This document shows positions 45,801 through 51,621 of a DNA stretch of 64,000 nt, in pieces. The stretch is from NCBI GenBank assembly GCA_934130375.1, contig CAKOXW010000003.1, positions 62,001-126,000 on the forward strand. Direction: 5' to 3'. This DNA comes from an uncultured Bacilli bacterium (GTDB lineage: Bacteria; Bacillota_I; Bacilli_A; RF39; UBA660). Positions within the stretch are counted from its first letter, which is position 1. Each line of letters starts with the position of its first letter. The position numbers and the translations under genes were made by a program. The notes below the pieces were generated by a model. It saw nothing but the letters and a program-made list of their open reading frames with translations. It had not been told where the DNA came from and made no database searches.

Positions 45801-46468
45801 ATCGAAATGTAGATGTATTTCCATGGAGAAATAATAGGGAACTTTCATTAAATAGAAAACCAATTATTATTTATAAAGACGAAATTATTTATGGTTATAG
45901 GTCTCTTTTAAATGCGATATACTTTTTGTTCGAAATAATTAATAATGCTACATTTAAGGCAAGAAGCAAAAAGATGAAAACTTACCTTGGTATTATAAAC
46001 AAACAAAGTGGAGAAGACTTTAACGAAAAAGTATATAATTATTTGTGTACATTTCCAAATTCCATTGTAGATAAAAAAGTTAGTAAAATTAATGGTATAA
46101 AAATTAATGATTCAGATAAGAATACATTAGGAGATATTGATGTACTTTTTATCTCTAAAAAGTTTAAAAAAATTATTGCGTGTGAAGTTAAAAATTTTAA
46201 ATTATCAAGAAATATGTATGAAATGTATAATGAATACCATGATTTGTTTGATCCTGATAATGAAAAAAGCTTTTATAATAAGCATATGAAAAGAGTAGAG
46301 TGGTGCAAAGATCATATTATGAATATTATTCAACATTATGGCTTAGAAAAGAAAAAATGGAGAATTGATTATTGCTTTATTGTTAATGAACCTTTGATAA
46401 GTAATAAAGCCATGAAAGTTAATATAAATGCTTATGTATTAGAAGATATAGATAAATTCATTAAATAA
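42869..46468 (+). CDS. Large putative defence protein with C-terminal PD-(D/E)XK-like nuclease motif
   Basis: 1199 residues, no membrane segments. I do not recognise the first 1000 residues, which are mostly helical with several Leu/Ile-rich blocks. Near the C-terminus (about 1060-1199) a restriction-endonuclease-like fold is suggested by a helix with GEDFNEKVYNYL, then Asp in TLGDIDVLFIS near 1089-1092 and the E-V-K triad in IACEVKNFKLS near 1106-1108, followed by a helix and a WRIDYCFIVN strand. The D-x-EVK pattern fits a PD-(D/E)XK nuclease. GGAGG is 10 bases before the ATG. It sits between the type I system and the reverse transcriptase, so a phage-defence role is inferred. Confidence 0.65.
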   Translation: MISELVFNNNMEKLNKGDAEAIKRLREELKNYNMIDFLSQISGLILIPENQSKSVIFQAIISTALSLKHDDFNSENIMSRNKLEYFIKEFSNLNRKYMIDPPEFPFALPVIYYGNYHLFMGASTLAPHYLDHMLKILGVHKEDFSNEDYRKFNTIVKGLLNVSEFVYNSLNIRLNDLKSFNKDIDIKIPSANVLKSSKETVTFSKEDMVELFGEQYEQLVIEFGEISIDEIDDFDNQKFYRKPFVRYGEKFVLVDCTVIIMLLMDMIIKFFMSYKIDVLKDYNLLLLHDLHRDFTRMGFQLLDSKQFELELESNNIVDESIYLCGNDIVFYNIVLFDDGKDYETNKEYKYSINNNYISNRIKNVKKQLLKHGFKEDKIVSIITPTTIGRNTICAVYLNSNKNLLMLSPYELTSICINESEENMFLYKYIVARNRLKHYKKNLFTELNFVALFSERDKSFYLGDECDSKEALLFFIGEYSSDYILKSYIKNGYHLALFSRTSLLEVMKKEDGVCFAPGLFYKHQLNNLLEFNKFNIWVLSEENIDNNSYNITNLIIDMISYWLNQFSTLFKDLNGVFKINIHCDPSIYITHYDKNSEIGKILFNINSRQLDITFEKNSLRYFESTDNDKEKDFISNIVNKICEIYQIEYPSELINQIFSNKYKKKLTIMNSNDDGYMLPFEDECVLCVSNAISNLIIDDVGLYLKYDKKIHYGKIEDYKILNDIVGHLYNNILKKIKKYNKRQLIDFLYLEFEKNLSSLLIRQANYASDLVCYPDRKKEIDEKINDLNRTSVALKFIIELVASIKIDGTDDISLYEIEYILTEASKIIDYAYTCDIYNYKMADNTLTLLNSNRLGYNKDFLIRVNHFLKNAKMGRMESRAKDKRKMISQYEIEKKDIPGFEEAFEDEFGFTFKDFTEVTVSLLEIAEDKNGDFNTLYSTTIKELKEHINNKVSDDTLNKIILYLSQVEREDYLNPPTPYRNVDVFPWRNNRELSLNRKPIIIYKDEIIYGYRSLLNAIYFLFEIINNATFKARSKKMKTYLGIINKQSGEDFNEKVYNYLCTFPNSIVDKKVSKINGIKINDSDKNTLGDIDVLFISKKFKKIIACEVKNFKLSRNMYEMYNEYHDLFDPDNEKSFYNKHMKRVEWCKDHIMNIIQHYGLEKKKWRIDYCFIVNEPLISNKAMKVNINAYVLEDIDKFIK

Positions 46469-46470
46469 AT

Positions 46471-46500
46471 AAGAGTCGAAATTAATCGGCTCTTTTTTTA
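46471..46500 (+). terminator. Intrinsic terminator after the large gene
   Basis: AAGAGTCGA (46471-46479) pairs with TCGGCTCTT (46486-46494, one G-T pair), followed by T5. Confidence 0.75.
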
Positions 46501-46534
46501 TGACTTAAAAATGATATTTTTTCTGCTCTAATTA

Positions 46535-46705
46535 TTAAACCATTTCATCAGCATCTATTTTGCCTTTGATGTCAATTAAAGAATCATCTTCGCAATTGTT
46601 TATTATTTTATGTGCAACATCTGTGCTAGTAATAATTGGAATAGTTAAATCTCCGTCTTCATCATTTATAACAACAATATCAAATAAAACTTTATATTTT
46701 ATATA
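46535..46705 (-). pseudogene. Short coding remnant on the minus strand
   Basis: Reading right to left, an open frame of 56 codons without a start codon encodes a peptide containing KVLFDIVVINDEDGDLT, PIITSTDVAHK and DDSLIDIKGKIDADEMV before TAA at 46535-46537. A TAG at 46706-46708 closes it upstream. The residue pattern looks like real protein rather than noise, but I cannot name the family. It is probably the tail of a gene lost during island rearrangement. Confidence 0.4.
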
Positions 46706-46744
46706 CTAAAAACGCTTTGTGAAAGATTTGACAAAATGATAAAT

Positions 46745-46870
46745 TTTCTAGGGAATCCCCATCGCCCCCTGAAAGACTAGCGAAAGCTAATCTATTTTTG
46801 CTTTAGTCAATGTTTATAAGGATTTGTAATGTCTTGGCAAAACTCCGTGAAGAGACCGGGAACAAGTTAA
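46745..46870 (+). ncRNA. Candidate structured RNA upstream of the reverse transcriptase operon
   Basis: This stretch is far richer in G and C than its surroundings and has no open frame. Pairings I can draw: TAGC-GAAA-GCTA (46778-46789, a GNRA tetraloop hairpin); GACTA (46775-46779) with TAGTC (46804-46808) as an alternative; and a long stem TTGT (46824-46827) + TCTTGG (46832-46837) + CTC (46843-46845) with GAG (46852-46854) + CCGGGA (46856-46861) + ACAA (46862-46865). Several reverse-transcriptase defence systems (retrons, DRT2, DRT9) use a noncoding RNA encoded just upstream. No clear promoter was found apart from a TTGACA at 46728. The strand is inferred from the neighbours. Confidence 0.4.
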
Positions 46871-46933
46871 GAACGAATTTTATATTTTAAATTTATAAAT
46901 TCAGTAGATATTACTGACTTTTTAGACAAAATT

Positions 46934-46942
46934 TGATATACT
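46934..46942 (+). promoter_or_regulatory. Extended -10 promoter of the reverse-transcriptase operon
   Basis: TGATATACT at 46934-46942. A TAGACA lies at 46923-46928, too close to act as its -35 box. Transcription would begin near 46949. Confidence 0.55.
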
Positions 46943-46952
46943 AATACCATAG

Positions 46953-46982
46953 AAATTCTATATAATTATAGAATTTTTTTTC
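46953..46982 (+). terminator. Terminator hairpin in the leader of the reverse-transcriptase operon
   Basis: AAATTCTATA (46953-46962) pairs perfectly with TATAGAATTT (46967-46976) around TAAT, then T5. It falls between the promoter and the ribosome site AAGGAGG of the 47003 gene, so it is likely to attenuate the operon. Confidence 0.65.
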
Positions 46983-47002
46983 TTTTATAAAAGGAGGATA
47001 TA

Positions 47003-47752
47003 ATGATAGAAATAAAAACATATTTTGCAGAAACCGCTTATAAGCACGAATACTATAATTATAAGTTTAGTAATTTAATAAACAGTAGTATTTTGATTAA
47101 GTTTTGGATTGTGGATGATGAAGATGCTATAGAAAAATTCAAAGAATTAGTATTAATGTATAATGCTAACAATCCTCTGATTGATGTGCCAAATAATGAA
47201 TACTTTATTTATTTATGTGATTATTTAAATTATTATATTGAAGAGTTTCCTAAATTTTTAGAAAGACCGACAGATAGATGGGATTTTTCTTATAATAAAA
47301 TAAGAGAAAAAATTATTGAACGTGATGGGTATAATGGTAGTGTACAGTGGACAGATCGTAGACTTTTTGTTAATAATTTAAACTTTAGAAAAAGATCAGA
47401 CCATTATATTTCTGATGATATGAATATGATATTAAAAAAGATATCTATACGAGATGCAGAATTTGTAAAAATGAGTTTGGGTGAAAAATTAGAAACTACA
47501 TGTAATTGTATAGAATTCTTATTAAAACCTCATAAAAAAAGCGATAAATTTATTGTTTTAGATTATTCTGATACATTAAGTTATTTATCTGATGAAGCTG
47601 TAAAAGAGTTTAGAAATAGACTAGAATGTTTTAGACACTCAACAAAAGAAGATTTAATTAAAAGAGATCAAATTACTACTGAACAAAAAAATTTCTTGAT
47701 AAATTATGGTTTGTTAATTATAGATTATATTAACGGTAAAATTAATGAATAA
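47003..47752 (+). CDS. Accessory protein of the reverse-transcriptase system, unknown family
   Basis: 249 residues, soluble, rich in aromatic residues and charged helices, with no signal peptide or membrane segment. I see no catalytic motif I can name. It starts after AAGGAGGATATA and ends 15 bases before the reverse transcriptase, so the two form an operon. Its C-terminal part (LSDEAVKEFRNRLECFRHSTKEDL) is helical. It could be an effector or a partner that steers the polymerase; that is inferred only from position. Confidence 0.6.
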   Translation: MIEIKTYFAETAYKHEYYNYKFSNLINSSILIKFWIVDDEDAIEKFKELVLMYNANNPLIDVPNNEYFIYLCDYLNYYIEEFPKFLERPTDRWDFSYNKIREKIIERDGYNGSVQWTDRRLFVNNLNFRKRSDHYISDDMNMILKKISIRDAEFVKMSLGEKLETTCNCIEFLLKPHKKSDKFIVLDYSDTLSYLSDEAVKEFRNRLECFRHSTKEDLIKRDQITTEQKNFLINYGLLIIDYINGKINE

Positions 47753-47767
47753 AAGTAGGTGTGTTAA

Positions 47768-49255
47768 ATGAATTACGATGAAATGTTTTATAAATATGGA
47801 TTGTTTAGTGAATATATTCCAATTTGTTTTAATAGCGATTTGTTATATAAACATATAAATAAATTAAAAACTTCCTATAGCAAAAATATAGGCAGTGAAT
47901 GCGAAGAATTAGCTATATATAAAACAGAAACTACTAGAAGAATTATTAAAGTACCTAATCCTGAACAATATGTTTGCTTATGTGAACATTTAAAACAACA
48001 TATTGATGAAATAAAAACAAAAATTAATAATAATATTAATACTGAATCTAACCCATTTAGAAAAATTGGAGATAAAGAGTTTTTGGATATACCTTTGTAT
48101 TGTGAATTTAATAGCATTAAAAGTGAATTTGGTAATTCTTTGAAAAGAAGAATGAGATATTCAATGGGTTATAAATATCAGTTAAAATTGGATTTATCAC
48201 GATTTTATGAAACAATATATACACATATTATTGAATGGTGTGTAGTTGGCAGGGAAGAAGCAAAAAAAAGAAAAGGGAATAATTGGGGGAACGATTTAGA
48301 CAAAGTATTAAGAAAATGTCAATCTGATGAAACAAAAGGAATACCCACAGGACCGATTACTTCAAGAATTATATCAGAGTATATATTATGTTTCATTGAT
48401 GAAGAATTTAGAAAAAAAGGGTTAAAGTTTAAACACTATGTAGATGACTACAAATTTTATTTTAAAACTGAAAATGAAGCGATACTTGGATTAAAACAGA
48501 TATCTAACATATTAAGAGAATTTAGATTAAATATTAATGAAGAAAAAACAAAGATTATTCAATATCCTTTTGATGTTGAGTCAGGATTAAATCAAGTCAT
48601 TTATATGAGTAGAAAAATAACTGAAAAAGAATCAATTATACATATTATTAATGAATGTAATAGATTGTATGATTCAGGAATAGATTCATCATATAAATAT
48701 ATTTTAAAATCATTAAGAAAGTTGAAAACTGGAGATTTAACACAATGGATTTATTTAGAAAGTTTTTTTCTATCAGTTTTAACTATTAAACCGGATTTGG
48801 CTAGGTTCATATCTTCTATAGTTTTAAAATATAAAATATTTGTAACAAAAGAATTCCAAGATAGAGCAAAAGAAATTTTAGAAGCAAATATAGAAGCAAA
48901 AAACGAGTGTGAAATTTTATGGATATTTTGGTTATTAATTACATTGGGATGCTCTGACTTATCTGAAAATAATATTTTAAATTTATTGAGCATAGAAAAT
49001 GATTTTATACGAATTATGATAATAGATTATATAAAAAAATATAATATTACATCTGTTAATATAGCAAATAAATTAAAAGAAATAGAAGAATCGTTATCAG
49101 AGGTTTCCTTAAACACTTCTAATTGGTTGTTAATGTATGAATCTATTATTAAAGGATGGTTTGTTAATAAAAAAATCAGTGATACTTTAAAGCAAAATAA
49201 TTTTTATAAAACTATGTTAAAAAGCAAAGTGGATTTCTATAATATTAATTATTAA
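47768..49255 (+). CDS. Defence-type (UG/Abi class) reverse transcriptase
   Basis: 495 residues. The polymerase core spans about 100-290: motif A LKLDLSRFYETIYTH near residues 138-152, the RT-2/B region GIPTGPITSRIISEYIL near 197-213, motif C YVDD at 224-227 with following YKFYF, and motif D NINEEKTK near 257-264. No maturase, integrase or RNase H domain follows; instead there is an all-helical C-terminus of about 200 residues. This is the pattern of the UG/Abi reverse transcriptases used in abortive-infection and DRT phage defence. It differs from group II intron and classic retron proteins. Coupled to the 249-residue gene upstream. Confidence 0.82.
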   Translation: MNYDEMFYKYGLFSEYIPICFNSDLLYKHINKLKTSYSKNIGSECEELAIYKTETTRRIIKVPNPEQYVCLCEHLKQHIDEIKTKINNNINTESNPFRKIGDKEFLDIPLYCEFNSIKSEFGNSLKRRMRYSMGYKYQLKLDLSRFYETIYTHIIEWCVVGREEAKKRKGNNWGNDLDKVLRKCQSDETKGIPTGPITSRIISEYILCFIDEEFRKKGLKFKHYVDDYKFYFKTENEAILGLKQISNILREFRLNINEEKTKIIQYPFDVESGLNQVIYMSRKITEKESIIHIINECNRLYDSGIDSSYKYILKSLRKLKTGDLTQWIYLESFFLSVLTIKPDLARFISSIVLKYKIFVTKEFQDRAKEILEANIEAKNECEILWIFWLLITLGCSDLSENNILNLLSIENDFIRIMIIDYIKKYNITSVNIANKLKEIEESLSEVSLNTSNWLLMYESIIKGWFVNKKISDTLKQNNFYKTMLKSKVDFYNINY

Positions 49256-49258
49256 AAT

Positions 49259-49287
49259 AATCGATGAAAATTAATCATCGGTTTTAT
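49259..49287. terminator. Probable terminator between the RT gene and the integrase remnant
   Basis: AATCGATGA (49259-49267) pairs with TCATCGGTT (49275-49283). The tail on the plus strand is TTTTATT, moderate. It overlaps the stop of the minus-strand integrase remnant. Confidence 0.5.
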
Positions 49288-50389
49288 TATCTTCTAAAGT
49301 ATCAATAACATTTATTATTTCGTCTAAAGTACTAATGAATAAATGTGAATAAGTTTTTAATGTTTCTTCTATTTTAGTGTGTACTACTAAATATTTAGCA
49401 ACTACTTGAATATTAGCACCTTTATTAATTAACAATGATGCACAGGAATGTCTGAAATCATGTAATCTAATTTGTTTAACTCCTGCTTTTTCCCAATTAG
49501 TATTTTTACGATCGGCAAGAGCATTACTACTTATTGGAAATGCATCTCCAGCTACAAAATAATTTTCATTAAAACCATTTAGTTGTTTAGCCTCTAATTT
49601 AGCCTTTTTAAGACAATTTACGAGTATTTCAGGCATCTTTAAGGTTCTTATACTATTTTGGGTTTTTGGCACCACAAATTTGAATTTCTTAACCATTCCA
49701 CAACGATCGGTAATTTGTTTCCTAACACTTAATGTTTTTCTTTCTAAGTCAATATTTCCATTGTAATCCTCTAAGTTCTCCTTTTCTAAGACCACAATAA
49801 TAAAGTATTCTAAATGTAGCTTACCATTTAATATCTTCTTCAACTTCTATAAATTGTTTAAATTCATCATAAGTAAAACATAATTGCTCAGGTGGTAATT
49901 CATTTGGATTATTAAAGTTAGTCATTTTAGCATATACTTTAACAAAACTAAATTCATATCATGCAGTAGCATAATCAAGTATAGATTTAAGAAACTTATA
50001 AATATCATTTTTAGTTCTTGTAGCAAGTGATGTTTCATATAATCATGCCATCTCTCAAAATGAGTGTAGTTAAAGTCTTTTAATTTAACTTTAAATAAAG
50101 GTTTTAACTATGGTATTTTGTTACCATAGTTATAATAAGTAGTTTCTCGAACTCTTTTCTTTTTGAAATTTAGAAATAACTCAATCATTTCTTCAAAGGC
50201 TATTTCATTATGATTAACTTTTTAATGTAATGAAATTTTAAATTCTAACTCGGCTTGTTCAACTTCTTTCTTAGTAGCAAATCTTCCTGATTTTTTCGGT
50301 TTTTTAGTTCCATCAAAATCTTCATATTGGGTTTTGAAAAACCATATCTTACCATCTTTAGTAGGTCTATTATCTTTATATACAGCCAT
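49271..50389 (-). pseudogene. Decayed tyrosine recombinase (phage/ICE integrase)
   Basis: Read right to left from the ATG at 50389. The N-terminal arm-binding domain is recognisable (AVYKDNRPTKDGKIWFF, then GRFATKKEVEQAE) and is followed by stops and frameshifts through the core-binding domain. A 190-codon open frame at 49843-49271 keeps the catalytic C-terminus: Arg in TQNSIRTLKMP, HDFRHSCASLLI and the tyrosine in TLKTYSHLF. The usual LGH before it has become YLVVH, another sign of decay. It marks the right end of an integrated element whose cargo is probably the hsd, nuclease-like and RT genes. Confidence 0.85.
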
Positions 50390-50460
50390 AAACTTTTCTT
50401 TCCCATTAGAGAAATACCAGTAGAAACTTGTAAAAAATACGATTATGCTATAATATAAAT

Positions 50461-50568
50461 AGGAAATCCAATTTCATTGTATTTTTATACGATGTTTATT
50501 TGTTAAAGTTTGTCGACTAAACAAAATAGTATTTCTGATATCTCGTATTCGCAGTACGAGATTTTTTT
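50461..50568 (+). ncRNA. Candidate small RNA
   Basis: An extended -10 TGCTATAAT at 50446-50454 predicts a start near 50461. The perfect hairpin ATCTCGTA/TACGAGAT (50540-50547 and 50555-50562) with T7 ends the transcript about 108 nt later. No open reading frame with a ribosome site lies inside. It could also be a decayed gene leader. Confidence 0.35.
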
Positions 50569-50745
50569 ATATATTTTTTGAAACTCAAGAGATTTAATTG
50601 TAGAAGAATTATTTAATAAAGAGAATTGCTAGTACGAGACTGCTGAAAAAACGGTCCTTTTTTCATAGTAAATTTTTGCGGTATATAAATCAAAAGTGGG
50701 GGATTAATATATATGATACACCCAATTTTAACTATAAGAGTGGAA

Positions 50746-50786
50746 AAAAACTAAGATTTTTGGTTTTATCAAATTTCTTAGTTTTT
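50746..50786 (-). terminator. Terminator of the orphan VirB2-like gene
   Basis: AAAAACTAAGA (50746-50756) and TCTTAGTTTTT (50776-50786) are perfect inverted copies. On the minus strand the hairpin ends in a T run, 25 bases after the stop of the gene at 50812. Confidence 0.75.
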
Positions 50787-50811
50787 CATCAGTCTCACTT
50801 AACTATTATTT

Positions 50812-51147
50812 TTATAAACATGCTCTTAAATCGTTAAATCTTGTCCAGCCCATAATAATGTTGATTAAAAGTGGAAGTATTAATATAATTATACAAATAA
50901 TAAATCGTTTAAACATTGTATTCCAACACTTCTTCATATTTTTATCATCACTGGATGATATCACTCCAAATATATCAATCGTACTCATTATAATAAGTAT
51001 TATTGGTGCTGCTATCATAATAATATGGAATAATGGTCTAGTTATTTCTGATAATACACCACAATCAACAGGGTTAGCAGTCTTTTCGGCAAATACTGGG
51101 AATGCAGTTGTAAGCATTATAAACATTAATAATAATTTTTTCTTCAT
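50812..51147 (-). CDS. Orphan VirB2/TrbC-like pilin
   Basis: 111 residues: a signal peptide (MKKKLLLMFIMLTTAFPVFA, cleavage after FA), then two membrane helices (about 36-58 and 80-103) with the short loop ISSSDDKNMKKCWN between, and a GWTRFNDLRACL end. The size and two-helix hairpin match VirB2/TrbC pilins and the 12423 gene of the T4SS cluster, including the GW and Cys near the C-terminus. It is transcribed alone on the opposite strand from TATAAT at 51167-51172 with AGGTG before the ATG. It could be an alternative pilin for the same machine. Confidence 0.65.
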   Translation of the reverse strand: MKKKLLLMFIMLTTAFPVFAEKTANPVDCGVLSEITRPLFHIIMIAAPIILIIMSTIDIFGVISSSDDKNMKKCWNTMFKRFIICIIILILPLLINIIMGWTRFNDLRACL

Positions 51148-51166
51148 AAAAACACCTCACATAGAA

Positions 51167-51175
51167 ATTATATCA
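51167..51175 (-). promoter_or_regulatory. Extended -10 promoter of the orphan VirB2-like gene
   Basis: On the minus strand TGATATAAT (51167-51175), 20 bases before the start codon. Confidence 0.5.
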
Positions 51176-51193
51176 TAATATTTCAAATAAGTA

Positions 51194-51222
51194 TTGCTAA
51201 AAATGAAAAAATAATGTATATT
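51194..51222 (+). promoter_or_regulatory. rpsO promoter
   Basis: TTGCTA at 51194-51199 and TATATT at 51217-51222, spacer 17. Confidence 0.5.
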
Positions 51223-51230
51223 ATTATGTG

Positions 51231-51280
51231 TTACCGATTCTTAGTTTCTAGAGTCTCCGACTGTTACTAGGAATTTGGAG
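51231..51280 (+). promoter_or_regulatory. Structured rpsO leader (probable S15 autoregulation site)
   Basis: ATTCTTAGT (51237-51245) pairs with ACTAGGAAT (51266-51274) and encloses a second hairpin AGTC-TCC-GACT (51252-51262). Ribosomal protein S15 represses its own mRNA through a folded leader in several bacterial groups, and this element lies in the right place. Confidence 0.55.
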
Positions 51281-51303
51281 TATTTAATGAAAGGAGAAAT
51301 ATT

Positions 51304-51573
51304 ATGGCTTTAAGTAAAGAAGAGAAAGCTAAGATTGTAAAAGAATTTGGTAAGAACGACAAGGATACAGGTTCTATTGAAGTACAAATTGCAATTTTAA
51401 CTAAGGAAATTAATGAATTAACTGCTCACTTAAAAGAACATATTCATGATTATCATTCTAAAAGAGGATTATTAATGAAAGTTGGTCAAAGAAGAAGTAA
51501 GTTAAATTACTTAATGAAAAACGATGTTACTAAATATCGTGAAGTTATTAACAAATTAGGTTTAAGAAAGTAG
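51304..51573 (+). CDS. rpsO: 30S ribosomal protein S15
   Basis: 89 residues, the exact usual length. It has the family pattern DTGSIEVQIAILTKEINELTAHLKEHIHDYHSKRGLL and GQRRSKLNYL. S15 binds 16S rRNA helices 20-22 in the small subunit. AAAGGAG precedes the ATG. The gene stands before pnp, the common bacterial arrangement. Confidence 0.98.
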   Translation: MALSKEEKAKIVKEFGKNDKDTGSIEVQIAILTKEINELTAHLKEHIHDYHSKRGLLMKVGQRRSKLNYLMKNDVTKYREVINKLGLRK

Positions 51574-51599
51574 GCATTCTTTTTTAGGTGCCTTTTTTT
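51572..51599 (+). terminator. Partial terminator between rpsO and pnp
   Basis: AGGCA (51572-51576) pairs with TGCCT (51589-51593), followed by T6. No separate pnp promoter is obvious, so read-through is probably needed. Confidence 0.6.
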
Positions 51600-51621
51600 A
51601 TTTGAAAATATAGGAGGAAGT

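Larger units (their letters stand above)
50390..50811. other. 422-base intergenic region with a possible small RNA and two terminators
   Basis: No gene of convincing length is seen. It holds a promoter-like TGCTATAAT (50446-50454), a strong terminator at 50540-50568, two copies of AGTACGAGA (50553-50561 and 50631-50639) and the terminator of the minus-strand VirB2-like gene (50746-50786). The attachment site of the decayed integrase would be expected here, but I could not identify one. Confidence 0.5.

Noticed and set aside
46765..46790. Hammerhead-ribozyme-like CTGA ... GAAA order
   Set aside because: The core reads CTGAAAG rather than CTGANGA and the three stems cannot be drawn, so only a generic structured RNA is proposed.
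46745..49255. Classic retron (msr-msd plus RT)
   Set aside because: No inverted a1/a2 repeats bounding the RNA and no VTG motif typical of retron RTs; the RT also has a long helical C-terminus.
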